From Ardenticatenaceae bacterium (GTDB lineage: Bacteria > Chloroflexota > Anaerolineae > Promineifilales > Promineifilaceae): a stretch of 64,000 nt of DNA. A program made the translations under genes and the position numbers. The notes beneath the pieces were generated by a model that was not told the origin of the DNA, did not search any database, and saw only the letters and a program-made list of their open reading frames with translations. The stretch is from positions 52,528 through 116,527 of the forward strand of contig JACKBN010000019.1 in NCBI GenBank assembly GCA_020634565.1. Direction: 5' to 3'. Positions within the stretch are counted from its first letter, which is position 1. Every line of letters starts with the position of its first letter. Positions 25,500 through 34,272 of the stretch are shown here, in pieces.

Positions 25500-25892
25500 T
25501 TATGGTTCTTCATCAAGGAGCCAAGGAACTATGACTGAAAACTGAATGTTAAGTTTTGGGGACTTTCCCAAAATATCCAAGCCAAAATTTCGATTTGGCT
25601 CATACTCTCTAGGGGATCGGATAACAGTTCCTACAAAGTCGTAATTTCCAACATATTGATGATCATGCTCTTTGGCCCTGTACACTTCTGAAATATGGAA
25701 TGGCTTACAAGGATCAATTCCCATTTCCTCCAGGGCTTCCAAAAACTTTTTGGGGAAATGTTCTGGGATAGTTGCTAGAAAGTTACGACAATACGCACAA
25801 TCACAAATATCTGTCGGTGACGTTTCATAGTAAGAAGCAGTCGCCTCAGTATCTACTTGAAGTTCCCACCCCGAGAGATTAATTTGCTTCAT
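25500..25892 (-). CDS. Unknown protein with a CxCxxC cluster
   Basis: 130 residues from ATG 25892 (GGAAG upstream). Near residue 25-32 it has DICDCAYCRNF, a possible metal-binding cysteine cluster, then a helix PKKFLEALEEMGIDP and a beta-rich end. No signal peptide. The gene is clearly more AT-rich than its neighbours and lacks the ACGGCCGT octamer, which suggests recent acquisition. It starts 20 bases after the hydrolase gene. I do not recognise the family. Confidence 0.6.
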   Translation of the reverse strand: MKQINLSGWELQVDTEATASYYETSPTDICDCAYCRNFLATIPEHFPKKFLEALEEMGIDPCKPFHISEVYRAKEHDHQYVGNYDFVGTVIRSPREYEPNRNFGLDILGKSPKLNIQFSVIVPWLLDEEP

Positions 25893-25912
25893 CAGTATCT
25901 TCCAACTAAATG

Positions 25913-26743
25913 TTAAAGATGCGCTTCTAGCCATTGCTCAATATCGGCAATGACCTGGTCGCGGTGAGTGTCGTTGTGCGACTCGTGCACGCCACCTTCG
26001 TACACGATGAGCTTTTTATCTGGCTGCGGCACTTGGGCAAAAAAGTTGCGGCTGGCCGAAACGTTCACAATATTGTCGCTGTCGCCGTGAATCATAAGCA
26101 GCGGCGGTTTGAATTCCGCGGCGTGGGCCATGGCCCATTCGGCCGAGGTGGGTAGCTCCACACCAAAGCGAGGCGTAGCAAACGTTTGGATGAGCGGATC
26201 GTCGCCGTACGCCTGGGCTTCCACCGGATCGCGGGAGATGTCGCTGAGTTCCAGATTGGTTTTTACCTGCATGGACGGCGCCAATTTAGACATAATTTTG
26301 CTGATAAAGGCCAAAATGGGCGGCACATCCAGCTTGCCTATTGCCGGGGCGGAGGCGATGACAGCGTTGTAGCCCTCAGGATTGCGCAGGACATAGTTGA
26401 GGGTGATATTGCCCCCCATGCTGTGCCCGTAGAGGAAGAACGGCCGTCCCACCCACTTACTCTTCACGAGTTTAATAAACAACCCCAAATCATCCAGATA
26501 TTCTGACCATTTATTCACAAACATGCGCTTGCCTGGGGAACGGCCGTGTCCGCGATGATCGGCCGCGTAAATGGCGTACCCTTTGGGCACCAGCGCATTA
26601 ACCACGTGCCGGTAGCGGCCACCGTATTCGCCCATGCCGTGCACAATCACAATGACCGCTTTGGGTTCACCCTCCGGCAGCCAGCTTTGGTAATACAAAT
26701 CCAGCCCGTCGGCACTTTTGAAGGTTGCTTCTTCGTGTTTCAT
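25913..26743 (-). CDS. Monoacylglycerol lipase / lysophospholipase-like hydrolase
   Basis: 276 residues from ATG 26743, with AGGTG eight bases upstream. It is a serine hydrolase of the alpha/beta fold: VIVHGMGEYGGRY oxyanion loop, DHRGHGRSPG, nucleophile elbow GHSMGGNI, acidic residue in HGDSDNIV and the catalytic His in GGVHESHND. This is the Hydrolase_4 layout of monoglyceride lipases and lysophospholipase PldB. No export signal, so it acts in the cytoplasm. Confidence 0.88.
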   Translation of the reverse strand: MKHEEATFKSADGLDLYYQSWLPEGEPKAVIVIVHGMGEYGGRYRHVVNALVPKGYAIYAADHRGHGRSPGKRMFVNKWSEYLDDLGLFIKLVKSKWVGRPFFLYGHSMGGNITLNYVLRNPEGYNAVIASAPAIGKLDVPPILAFISKIMSKLAPSMQVKTNLELSDISRDPVEAQAYGDDPLIQTFATPRFGVELPTSAEWAMAHAAEFKPPLLMIHGDSDNIVNVSASRNFFAQVPQPDKKLIVYEGGVHESHNDTHRDQVIADIEQWLEAHL

Positions 26744-26760
26744 CTTTTCACCTAATAATG

Positions 26761-26832
26761 GGACACTGATTAACACAGATTCACACTGATTTATTCTATC
26801 CAATCTGTGTAAATCAGTGTGAATCTGTGTCC
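26761..26832. repeat. Inverted repeat family 3, copy c
   Basis: GGACACTGATTAACACAGAT on the left and AATCAGTGTGAATCTGTGTCC on the right, with further CACACTGATTTA / TAAATCAGTGTG pairing inside. Lies between two minus-strand genes. Confidence 0.85.
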
Positions 26833-26840
26833 AAATAAAA

Positions 26841-27791
26841 TTATTTCAACGTGAGCGTACCCCAGGTGGTGGGGTTGGTCAGGGTACGGTTGGGCATGTG
26901 GGAGACCATTACTTCTTGTACGGCCGTTCCCGCCGTATCATTATCATTCGCATTCAAAGCCAACCCAATCGTCAGCCCCTCGCTTGCCACTAAATTGAGA
27001 TCAGACCAGGGAATGGCCGCCTCCAATGTGTAGCCGCTGGCCGTCTGCTGCGCCGCTACAGTGACGATGTTGCCGCCCGGCGCGTCCAAAATCGCCCCGC
27101 TAGCCGTGCCCTGGTAGCGAAAGGCCGTCGGTCCACTGCCCGCAAAATCCCCCGGCGACAGGGTAATCTGAAAATCGTCAGGGCTAAGGCCATCGCCAAA
27201 GTCGGCGTCGCGAGCGGTGTCGAACTGCATATCTACGCTGTCGCCCCGGAAAATCTGGTTGCCGCTGGCGGTTTGCACGTGCGTATCATCCGTCACCATA
27301 ACGGCGACGTACAGGTTGCCGTTATCCCAGGTGAGCTGCCAAACGGCCGTTACATCCTCACTGCCATCCCAACCCGCCACGTTGTACACACGATTGTTGG
27401 AACTGGCGGCAATATTACCCGCCCAGTCGCTTAGGTTCCCATCAATCGTGGGCGGCGTGGTGGTGAAATTGGCGGTAACCGCGCCGCTGCCAGGGAGAAT
27501 TTGGGTGGCAACGGCCGTTGCCGGTAAAGTGCTCGTGGGCGCAATGTCCACCGTTTCTGTGGGTGGTATGGTGGCCTCAATCGTGGGCGCGACCTCAGCA
27601 AGGGGCTCATCTTCCGTGGTCCGTGCGCGAAATTGTGACCAGATCATGGAGACAGCGACCACGCACACGACCAATCCAAACAAGACCACAATGCCAATAC
27701 CGGCATACAGCATCGTGCGTGACCCTGCCCGCCGCTGTGTCGGATCCAATCCGTCCCAATCTTCATCCAGGTTGCGTTGTGGTTCGTGCAT
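26841..27791 (-). CDS. Membrane-anchored protein with a CBM9-like domain
   Basis: 316 residues. A cytoplasmic N-terminus (about 25 residues) is followed by one membrane helix (MLYAGIGIVVLFGLVVCVVAVSMI), a Thr/Pro-rich linker and a C-terminal domain of about 200 residues: PPTIDGNLSDWAG, LTWDNGNLYVAVMVTDDTH, IFRGDSVDMQFD and LEAAIPWSDL. This is the pattern of family 9 carbohydrate-binding modules and DOMON-like sugar binders. It may bind polysaccharide or haem outside the cell. AAAGGA lies before ATG. Confidence 0.78.
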   Translation of the reverse strand: MHEPQRNLDEDWDGLDPTQRRAGSRTMLYAGIGIVVLFGLVVCVVAVSMIWSQFRARTTEDEPLAEVAPTIEATIPPTETVDIAPTSTLPATAVATQILPGSGAVTANFTTTPPTIDGNLSDWAGNIAASSNNRVYNVAGWDGSEDVTAVWQLTWDNGNLYVAVMVTDDTHVQTASGNQIFRGDSVDMQFDTARDADFGDGLSPDDFQITLSPGDFAGSGPTAFRYQGTASGAILDAPGGNIVTVAAQQTASGYTLEAAIPWSDLNLVASEGLTIGLALNANDNDTAGTAVQEVMVSHMPNRTLTNPTTWGTLTLK

Positions 27792-27908
27792 GAGAAATCC
27801 TTTTGGTGGTTCGTTGTTGAGGCTGGTCGTTTGTTACCAACCACGAGCCGCTAACCGCCAGCCACTGCCCCTGTAATTATGCGCCTTTCCCCAGCTCATG
27901 GGCAAATA

Positions 27909-27937
27909 CTGACAACTTTCGCGCGATCCTTTATAAT
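27909..27937 (+). promoter_or_regulatory. Promoter of the acyl-CoA carboxylase operon, leaderless
   Basis: -35 CTGACA (27909-27914), 17-base spacer, -10 TATAAT (27932-27937). The ATG at 27945 falls seven bases after the -10 box, where transcription should start, so the first gene would have no 5' leader. Confidence 0.75.
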
Positions 27938-27944
27938 TTTTGTA

Positions 27945-28361
27945 ATGAGTAGCTTTTCTGCTCCAAAGCGTCCTCGCATCGTAACTATTACCTTTTGGAG
28001 TGTTATTTTTTTAGGAACTTGGAATCTTGGGCGAGCCATTGCCATTGGCCAGCAGCTCGATTTACAAGGCATTTTACACCTACAACCAGACCCCCGCCTG
28101 CGTTTGGCGATGGCGGGACTTTTTACATTTTTGTTTTTTTTATTGGCGTGGCAGCTCTGGCGTAAACGGCCGTTTACCATCCGTGCCATTCCCATTACCA
28201 TTGGTTCGTATACCCTGTATGAGACGGCCGTCTGGCTCATTTTTGCCCAGCCGCCGCGCAATTGGTCCTTGTGGTTCATCAGTAGTTTGTTGCTGATTGG
28301 CACCATCCTATTCACACGGTGGGCGCTCCGGCGCGCCGCCCAAACCTACTTTTCATTATGA
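27945..28361 (+). CDS. Small multi-span membrane protein leading the carboxylase operon
   Basis: 138 residues with four likely membrane helices (TFWSVIFLGTWNLGRAIAI, LRLAMAGLFTFLFFLLAWQL, ITIGSYTLYETAVWLIF, WSLWFISSLLLIGTILF). ATG 27945 was chosen because it lies at the predicted transcription start. Its stop overlaps the start of the carboxyltransferase gene (ATGA), so translation is probably coupled. No family recognised; a role in the carboxylase is only suggested by position. Confidence 0.65.
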   Translation: MSSFSAPKRPRIVTITFWSVIFLGTWNLGRAIAIGQQLDLQGILHLQPDPRLRLAMAGLFTFLFFLLAWQLWRKRPFTIRAIPITIGSYTLYETAVWLIFAQPPRNWSLWFISSLLLIGTILFTRWALRRAAQTYFSL

Positions 28362-29902
28362 ACGAGAAACTACAGAAATTACAACAGCTTCGGCACGAGT
28401 CACAACAAGGCGGCGGCCCGGAACGTGTTGCCCGCCACAAAGAAAAGGGCAAGATGACCGCCCGCGAGCGCATCAACCTTTTGCTAGACAAAGGCTCTTT
28501 TCGCGAGATCGACGCCTTTGTCACCCATCGCGAGCGCAACTTTGGCATGGACAAGCAAAAGTACCTGGGCGACAGTGTGGTAACCGGTTGGGGAACGGTA
28601 GACGGCCGTCTCGTCTACGTCTTCAGCCAGGATTTCACCGTCTTTGGCGGCAGCCTCAGCCAGGTTCATGCGGAGAAAATCTGCAAAATCATGGACATGG
28701 CCATGCGCAACGGCGCCCCCGTCATCGGCCTCAACGACTCCGGCGGGGCGCGCATTCAGGAAGGCGTCGTCAGCCTCGGTGGCTACGCAGACATCTTCCT
28801 GCGCAACACCCTGGCCTCCGGCGTAATTCCCCAAATCAGCGCCATTATGGGGCCGTGCGCCGGCGGTGCAGTTTACTCCCCCGCCCTCACCGACTTCATC
28901 TACATGGTTAAAGAGAGCAGCTACATGTTCATCACCGGGCCAGATGTGGTGAAGGCCGTCACTGGCGAAGAAGTCTCCTTTGAAGAGCTGGGCGGAGCCA
29001 TGACCCACAACGAAAAAAGCGGCGTGGCCCACATGGCCGCCGAATCGGAAGCCGATGCGCTCTACCTTATTCGCGAATTGATGAGCTACCTGCCTTCCAA
29101 CAACATGGAAGACCCGCCCTTCGTTCCCACCAAGGATGACAGCCTGCGCACCGAAGCGTCGCTCAACAGCATCGTGCCCGATAACCCCAACAAACCATAC
29201 GATATTAAGGATGTCATTCATCTGATTATGGATGATGGCATTTTTTATGAGATTCAAGAGCATTTTGCCCAGAACATTGTGGTTGGCTTTGCCCGCTTGG
29301 GTGGCTTCTCCGTAGGCATTGTGGCTAACCAACCAATGGTCTTGGCCGGCGTGCTAGACATCGCCGCCAGCGAAAAAGCGGGCCGCTTTGTCCGCTTCTG
29401 CGACAGCTTCAACATCCCCCTGATTGTATTTGAGGATGTGCCCGGCTTCTTGCCCGGCATCAACCAGGAACACGGCGGCATCATTCGCCACGGGGCCAAG
29501 CTGCTCTACGCCTTCTGCGAAGCAACCGTGCCCAAAATCACCGTGGTCACGCGCAAAGCGTACGGCGGCGCCTACTGCGTCATGAACAGCAAGCACATCC
29601 GCTCAGACCTCAACCTGGCCTGGCCTACGGCCGAAGTCGCCGTAATGGGGCCAGACGGGGCGGTCAATATCATTTTCCGGCGTGAGCTAAAAGATGCTGA
29701 AGACCCGGTTGAGCGCAAAGCAGAGCTGGTTGAGGATTACCGCGAACAGTTTGCTAATCCATACGAAGCTGCCCGGCGCGGCTACGTGGACGACGTGATC
29801 GAACCCAGCCAAACGCGCCCTCGCCTGATCAACGCGCTGAACATGCTGCAAAACAAGCGCGACCACAACCCACCGAAAAAGCATGGGAATATTCCCCTTT
29901 AG
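28358..29902 (+). CDS. Acyl-CoA carboxylase carboxyltransferase (PccB/MmdA-like)
   Basis: 514 residues with the crotonase-type carboxyltransferase fold in two halves. It begins KLQKLQQLRHESQQGGGPERVARHKEKGKMTARERI and shows GGSLSQVHAEKICKIMDMAM, LNDSGGARIQEGV, MGPCAGGAVYSPALTDF, then FEDVPGFLPGINQEHGGIIRHGAKLL and RKAYGGAYCVMNSKHI. These are the acyl-CoA and carboxybiotin oxyanion loops of propionyl-CoA carboxylase beta and methylmalonyl-CoA decarboxylase alpha. The biotin carboxylase and carrier genes follow, so a carboxylase is the better call. Propionyl- or acetyl-CoA is the likely substrate. Confidence 0.93.
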   Translation: MNEKLQKLQQLRHESQQGGGPERVARHKEKGKMTARERINLLLDKGSFREIDAFVTHRERNFGMDKQKYLGDSVVTGWGTVDGRLVYVFSQDFTVFGGSLSQVHAEKICKIMDMAMRNGAPVIGLNDSGGARIQEGVVSLGGYADIFLRNTLASGVIPQISAIMGPCAGGAVYSPALTDFIYMVKESSYMFITGPDVVKAVTGEEVSFEELGGAMTHNEKSGVAHMAAESEADALYLIRELMSYLPSNNMEDPPFVPTKDDSLRTEASLNSIVPDNPNKPYDIKDVIHLIMDDGIFYEIQEHFAQNIVVGFARLGGFSVGIVANQPMVLAGVLDIAASEKAGRFVRFCDSFNIPLIVFEDVPGFLPGINQEHGGIIRHGAKLLYAFCEATVPKITVVTRKAYGGAYCVMNSKHIRSDLNLAWPTAEVAVMGPDGAVNIIFRRELKDAEDPVERKAELVEDYREQFANPYEAARRGYVDDVIEPSQTRPRLINALNMLQNKRDHNPPKKHGNIPL

Positions 29903-30000
29903 ACGGTAATCCGTAAACGGTAAACCGTAATCAGTGAACGTTCACCGAACACCAATTACGGACCACCGCTTACCGATCACCGACCACTGATTACCGAAAA
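29903..30000. repeat. Spacer of degenerate GTAATC/GGTAAAC words, copy b
   Basis: About 98 bases made of short related words: CGGTAATCCGTAAACGGTAA on the left, and their complements (CACCGAACACCAATTACGG, ACTGATTACCG) on the right, so the whole could fold back. It fills the space between the carboxyltransferase and biotin carboxylase genes. Relatives at 13526, 32120 and 63634. Confidence 0.7.
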
Positions 30001-30001
30001 A

Positions 30002-31519
30002 ATGGCTACAGACAGTTTACTACCCAAGAGATTCAACAAATTACTCATCGCCAACCGAGGCGAGATTGCCATGCGCATTTTGCGGGCGTGCCATGAGTTG
30101 GGCATCAGCACGGTGGCGGTTTTCTCCGATGCGGATCGGAATGCGCTGCACGTGCGCTATGCCACGGAGGCGTACCACATCGGCCCATCAGCGGCGCGCG
30201 ACAGCTATTTGCGCATGGACAAGATTATCGAAATTGCCAAACTGTCCGGCGCGGAGGCGATTCATCCCGGCTACGGCTTTTTGTCGGAGCGGGCGGAGTT
30301 TGCCCAGATGTGCGTGGACAATGGCATTGTGTTTGTGGGGCCACCGCCAGAAGCCATCGAGATTATGGGGGACAAGCAGACGGCCCGGGAAACGGCCGTT
30401 GCTGCTGGTGTGCCCATTGTTCCCGGTGCTTCTGGCGAAACGGACGAAGAGCTGATTGAAGCGGCTAAAACCGTCGGCTTCCCGCTGCTGGTGAAGGCGT
30501 CGGCTGGCGGTGGCGGCAAGGGGATGCGCCCCGTCTACAAGTCGGCTGATTTGCCAGACGCATTGGCGGCAGCCCGGCGCGAAGCGAAAGCCGCCTTTGG
30601 CGATGACACAGTTTACCTGGAGCGATTGATTGAAAACGGCCGTCACATCGAAATTCAGGTTCTGGCCGACATGCACGGCAACGTCATCCACCTGGGCGAG
30701 CGCGAATGCTCCTTGCAGCGTCGCCACCAAAAAGTAATCGAGGAAAGCCCCAGCTTTGTGGTGGATGAAGAGCTGCGCCAGCGCATGGGCGCTATCGCCG
30801 TCGCTGCCGCAAAAGCCGTAGATTACGTCAGCGCAGGCACCATTGAATTCTTGCTGGACCGCGACAAAAACTTCTACTTTTTGGAGATGAACACCCGCGT
30901 CCAGGTAGAGCATCCCATCACCGAGCTGGTAACTGGCGTGGACATTGTGCAGGAGCAGCTGCGCATCGCCCGCGGGCGGCGGCTGCGCTTCAACCAAGAA
31001 GATATCAAAATGAAGGGTTGGGCCATCGAATGCCGCATCAACGCCGAAGACCCGTACAACAATTATCTGCCCTCCACCGGCATGATCACCGTGAGTCGCC
31101 TGCCCACAGGCCCCGGCGTACGCATCGACACCGGCGTTTTTCCTGGTTCTGAAATCACCCCATACTATGATTCCATGATCAGCAAGCTGATTTGCTACGG
31201 CGAGACGCGCGGCGAGGCCATTTTGCGCATGCGTCGTGCCCTGGAGGAGTATCGCGTGATGGGGGTAAAAACCAACATCCCCTTCCACCAGCACATGATG
31301 GACAGCCATCGCTTTTTAACCGGTCAGTTCGACACCCATTTTGTTGAAGAGCGCTTCTCCATGAGCGATCGCGAAGCGCCGTTGGTGATGGAAGCCGCGA
31401 TTCTGGCCACGCTAATGGCGCATGAACAAGGCCAAAAGGCCAGCCAAATTGTGGCCCCTGGCGATCGCGACGCCAGCAACTGGAAATGGTACAGCCGCTG
31501 GGAGCGTCTACGGAAATAA
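30002..31519 (+). CDS. accC: Biotin carboxylase subunit of acyl-CoA carboxylase
   Basis: 505 residues. Carboxylates biotin on the carrier protein with ATP and bicarbonate. It shows KLLIANRGEIAMRILRACHELG, HPGYGFLSERAEFAQMC, the ATP-grasp loop KASAGGGGKGMR, ERECSLQRRHQKVIEESPS, EMNTRVQVEHPITELVTG and a C-terminal domain with EGRINAED-type sequence (ECRINAEDPYNNYLPSTG). The last 50 residues extend beyond a minimal AccC. The order beta subunit - biotin carboxylase - biotin carrier is that of a split propionyl/acetyl-CoA carboxylase. Confidence 0.96.
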   Translation: MATDSLLPKRFNKLLIANRGEIAMRILRACHELGISTVAVFSDADRNALHVRYATEAYHIGPSAARDSYLRMDKIIEIAKLSGAEAIHPGYGFLSERAEFAQMCVDNGIVFVGPPPEAIEIMGDKQTARETAVAAGVPIVPGASGETDEELIEAAKTVGFPLLVKASAGGGGKGMRPVYKSADLPDALAAARREAKAAFGDDTVYLERLIENGRHIEIQVLADMHGNVIHLGERECSLQRRHQKVIEESPSFVVDEELRQRMGAIAVAAAKAVDYVSAGTIEFLLDRDKNFYFLEMNTRVQVEHPITELVTGVDIVQEQLRIARGRRLRFNQEDIKMKGWAIECRINAEDPYNNYLPSTGMITVSRLPTGPGVRIDTGVFPGSEITPYYDSMISKLICYGETRGEAILRMRRALEEYRVMGVKTNIPFHQHMMDSHRFLTGQFDTHFVEERFSMSDREAPLVMEAAILATLMAHEQGQKASQIVAPGDRDASNWKWYSRWERLRK

Positions 31520-31524
31520 TTACC

Positions 31525-31591
31525 AATTACTCAATTACTCAATTACTCAATTACGATTTGTAATCAGGTAATCAGGTAATGAGGTAATTGG
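31525..31591. repeat. Tandem AATTACTC repeats facing GTAATCAG repeats
   Basis: CAATTACT repeated with period eight, a short GATTT loop, then GTAATCAG/GTAATGAG repeats, ending GGTAATTG. The two halves are complementary, so it forms a long imperfect hairpin between accC and the carrier gene. Confidence 0.85.
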
Positions 31592-31606
31592 GCAGTTGGA
31601 AAGCCC

Positions 31607-32119
31607 ATGAAATACATAACAACGGTAAACGACGAAGAATTTATTATCGAGATTGAGCACAATAACCAGATTCTGGTCAACGGCGTGCGCTACGACATTG
31701 ATTTTCAGCATTCGCCAGAAGCGGATGCGCTGTCGCTGCTGCTGAATCATCGCTCGTTTGAAGCGGTGGTGGAGGAGCGGGATGACGTCTGGGAAGTGCT
31801 CACCAAAGGCGAGCTGTACACCGTGAAGGTGCAGGATGAACGCGCCTACCGCCTGGCCAAAGCACGCGGCGTCGCCAGCGATGTGACCGGTGAAGCCCAA
31901 ATGAAATCCCCCATGCCCGGCCTGATTGTGGCCGTGCCCGTGTCTGAAGGACAGCACGTGGAGAAAGGGGACAAGGTCATCATTCTGGAATCGATGAAGA
32001 TGGAGAATGAGCTGCGCGCGCCCAAAGCTGGCATCGTGGCCCGGATCAGCGTGGAAGCTGGGGCCAGCGTGGAAAAAGACCAGGTGCTGGCGGTGATTGT
32101 GGATGAGGAAGAAGAGTAG
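31607..32119 (+). CDS. Biotin carboxyl carrier protein
   Basis: 170 residues. The C-terminal 75 residues are a biotinyl domain: SPMPGLIVAVPVSEGQHVEKG and ILESMKMEN, with the biotin lysine at about position 131. The N-terminal 95 residues resemble the BT region that in propionyl-CoA carboxylase alpha links biotin carboxylase to biotinyl domain, so this protein together with the upstream AccC equals one split PccA. It ends the carboxylase operon. Confidence 0.93.
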   Translation: MKYITTVNDEEFIIEIEHNNQILVNGVRYDIDFQHSPEADALSLLLNHRSFEAVVEERDDVWEVLTKGELYTVKVQDERAYRLAKARGVASDVTGEAQMKSPMPGLIVAVPVSEGQHVEKGDKVIILESMKMENELRAPKAGIVARISVEAGASVEKDQVLAVIVDEEEE

Positions 32120-32160
32120 CCGGTAATCGGTATTCAGTAAGCAGTAATCGGTAATCAGTA
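32120..32160. repeat. Spacer of GGTAATC/CAGTAAGC words, copy c
   Basis: CGGTAATCGGTATTCAGTAA followed by GCAGTAATCGGTAATCAGTA. Same word family as 13526-13560, 29903-30000 and 63634-63664. Confidence 0.7.
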
Positions 32161-32161
32161 G

Positions 32162-32224
32162 GGGCGAGGCGATTGGGAATAGACTTAGCAGAGCAAATAA
32201 CCTTTGCTCCCAATCGCCTCGCCC
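32162..32224. repeat. 17-base perfect inverted repeat with inner hairpin
   Basis: Arms GGGCGAGGCGATTGGGA (32162-32178) and TCCCAATCGCCTCGCCC (32208-32224), and inside them AGCAAA/TTTGCT. It lies after the carboxylase operon and may act as its terminator, although only a short T-rich stretch (TTTCTT) follows. Confidence 0.85.
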
Positions 32225-32246
32225 TTTCTTGTGTGAAAAGTGAAAC

Positions 32247-32858
32247 GTGGCAAACAACCAAAACAATTTAGAAGTTGAAGTGAAGTTTTTCATCCCAGAG
32301 CTGGCGGCATTTCGGGAACGGCTGCTGGCAGCAGGAGCAGAACTGGCCAAGCCGCGCATTTATGAGCGGAACGTCCGTTTCGATACCGAAGATGAGCGAC
32401 TGTACAAGGAGCTTTCATTGCTCAGATTGCGGCAGGATACGGCCGTTACCCTCACCTACAAAGGCACGCCAGAAAATCTACCCCACAGCGAAGCCAAAGT
32501 GCGCGAAGAGCTGGAGCTACAGGTAAGCGATTTTGACACATTGGCCGAAATTTTTACCCGACTGGGCTTTGCGCCGCGGCAAGTGTATGAAAAATATCGC
32601 GAAACGTTTACCTGGCAAGATGTGGAAATTGTGCTGGATGAATTGCCCTACGGCAATTTTATCGAGTTGGAGGGGGACGAAGCGGGAATTAAAACGGCCG
32701 TTTCCCACCTCAACCTCAACTGGCAAGAGCGCATCCTGGGTAACTACCTCGGCCTGATGGCCCAGCTCAAAGCACACCACAACCTGCCCTTTAACGACCT
32801 CACCTTTGCCAACTTTGCTGACCGCGACATCTCCATTGCGGACATTTTGCCTTATTGA
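32247..32858 (+). CDS. CYTH domain protein (class IV adenylate cyclase / ThTPase family)
   Basis: 203 residues from GTG 32247. The N-terminal ExExK motif (EVEVKF), then RFDTEDERLYKELSLLRLRQ, LTYKG, REELELQV and the late ELPYGNFIELEGDEAGI are the CYTH landmarks: charged residues lining a tunnel that binds triphosphate. Members are adenylate cyclases (CyaB), thiamine triphosphatases or inorganic triphosphatases; the sequence alone does not decide, though the CyaB-like branch looks closest. Confidence 0.88.
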   Translation: MANNQNNLEVEVKFFIPELAAFRERLLAAGAELAKPRIYERNVRFDTEDERLYKELSLLRLRQDTAVTLTYKGTPENLPHSEAKVREELELQVSDFDTLAEIFTRLGFAPRQVYEKYRETFTWQDVEIVLDELPYGNFIELEGDEAGIKTAVSHLNLNWQERILGNYLGLMAQLKAHHNLPFNDLTFANFADRDISIADILPY

Positions 32859-32870
32859 GAAGCCAGTTCA

Positions 32871-32929
32871 AGATTGGACCATTTTTGCTCGCGATGAAAG
32901 CCCATTCAGCAAAGAAAATGGTCCAATCT
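32871..32929. repeat. Family 9 palindromic element, copy A (diverged)
   Basis: Ends AGATTGGACCATTTT and AAAATGGTCCAATCT. Lies between the convergent CYTH and pcaB genes. The centre differs from the other four copies. Confidence 0.85.
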
Positions 32930-32943
32930 CCGCACGTCCAGCT

Positions 32944-34272
32944 TTATTCCCCACTAACTGCACTGGCAACGACACGATCAATCATCGCCTGGACGCTGCC
33001 CAGGTAGTTGGCTTCGCTCCCAATTTTCTCCCAATCTAGCGACACATCAGTTTTCTCACGCACCACATCTACCAAATGCCGCTGTTGGGCAAATGCCTCC
33101 TGACACGCCTCCTTCACCAACGCTTGAGCCGCCGCCCGCCCGAGCGGTTGGCTCAAAGCCAAGGAAATCGGTTCGGCCAGCATCAGCCCGTTGGAGGCGG
33201 CTACGTTTTGGCGCATTTTGTCTTCGTTTACCACCAGATTTTGGCTCAAGAAGTGGGCTTTGCGCAGCGCAGCGGCCGTGTAGACAAACATCGTCGGTAG
33301 GGTCAGCCATTCCATTTGCCAGCCGTGGGTGCCCCGCTCGTGCTCCTGAATTTGCGCCTGGTGCAGGGTGGCCAATAAGCTTGCATTGGCCCGAGCAATG
33401 GCGATGATGCCTTCGCTGATAATGGGGTTGCTCTTTTGGGGCATGGTGCTGGAACCGCCGCGCTTCGGATCGGCCGTTTCGCGCAGTTCGCCTACTTCGG
33501 ATTGGGCTAGCAGGATGATGTCTTGAGCCATTTTGGCCAGGCTGCCGCTGAGCAGCGACAGCCAGCCCGCACATTCGGCCAAATTATCCCGCTGAGTGTG
33601 CCACGTGATGGTCGGCACGTTCAAATTCAGGGCAGCGGCGAGGGCTTGCTGTACGGCCGTTCCCCTCTCCCCCAACGCCGCCAACGTGCCCACCGCGCCG
33701 CCAAACTGAAGCTGCAACAGGCGCGGCTTTAGCTCTTGCAAACGCTGTTGATGGCGCAGCAAGGGGGCCATCCAGCCCGCCACTTTATAGCCAAAGGTGA
33801 TGGGCAGCGCCTGCTGCGAATGGGTGCGCCCGACCATGAGCGTGTGGCACTGCGCATCAGCCAATCGAGCCAAATTTGTAATTGTTTCTTGTAACGCGGG
33901 TTCGAGTTCGTTCAGGGCATGGCGGATTTGCAGGATAACGGCCGTATCCATCACATCTTGCGTGGTGGCGCCCCAATGCACAAACGATGCTGCCTCGCCA
34001 CCAACGTGCTGCCGCAGTTGGCGCACCAGTTCCGGCACCGGCACCCCGGCACGCTCAACACCAGCTTGCAGTTGGGGCAAATCCGGCACAAACGTATCCA
34101 GAGCCGCGACGATGGCAGCCGCCGCGGCATCGGGAATCACGCCCAGCTGGCCCTGCCCCGCCGCCAGCGTCCGCTCCACGAGCACCATCTGCTCCATAAA
34201 AGCGGCATCAGAAAAGATCTGCTGCATCTTTTCATCGCCAAACAGCGGATTTAGCAGGGCGTTGGAGATCAT
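32944..34272 (-). CDS. pcaB: 3-carboxy-cis,cis-muconate cycloisomerase
   Basis: 442 residues of the fumarase/aspartase superfamily. It converts 3-carboxymuconate to 4-carboxymuconolactone. It has SFVHWGATTQDVMDTA, MVGRTHSQQALPITFG and the signature GSSTMPQKSNPIISE, plus a C-terminal part with NEDKMRQNVAASNGLMLAE. The start overlaps the end of pcaG by four bases. Adenylosuccinate lyases are relatives, but the pca context and QLAD-like start (LFGDEKMQQIFSDAA) support PcaB. Confidence 0.93.
   Translation of the reverse strand: MISNALLNPLFGDEKMQQIFSDAAFMEQMVLVERTLAAGQGQLGVIPDAAAAAIVAALDTFVPDLPQLQAGVERAGVPVPELVRQLRQHVGGEAASFVHWGATTQDVMDTAVILQIRHALNELEPALQETITNLARLADAQCHTLMVGRTHSQQALPITFGYKVAGWMAPLLRHQQRLQELKPRLLQLQFGGAVGTLAALGERGTAVQQALAAALNLNVPTITWHTQRDNLAECAGWLSLLSGSLAKMAQDIILLAQSEVGELRETADPKRGGSSTMPQKSNPIISEGIIAIARANASLLATLHQAQIQEHERGTHGWQMEWLTLPTMFVYTAAALRKAHFLSQNLVVNEDKMRQNVAASNGLMLAEPISLALSQPLGRAAAQALVKEACQEAFAQQRHLVDVVREKTDVSLDWEKIGSEANYLGSVQAMIDRVVASAVSGE

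Noticed and set aside
28484..29332. Long minus-strand frame (282 codons) opposite the carboxyltransferase gene
   Set aside because: It lies wholly antisense to a gene with clear family motifs and has no recognisable domain of its own. The same holds for 30188-31309 and for the plus-strand frame 39771-40769.
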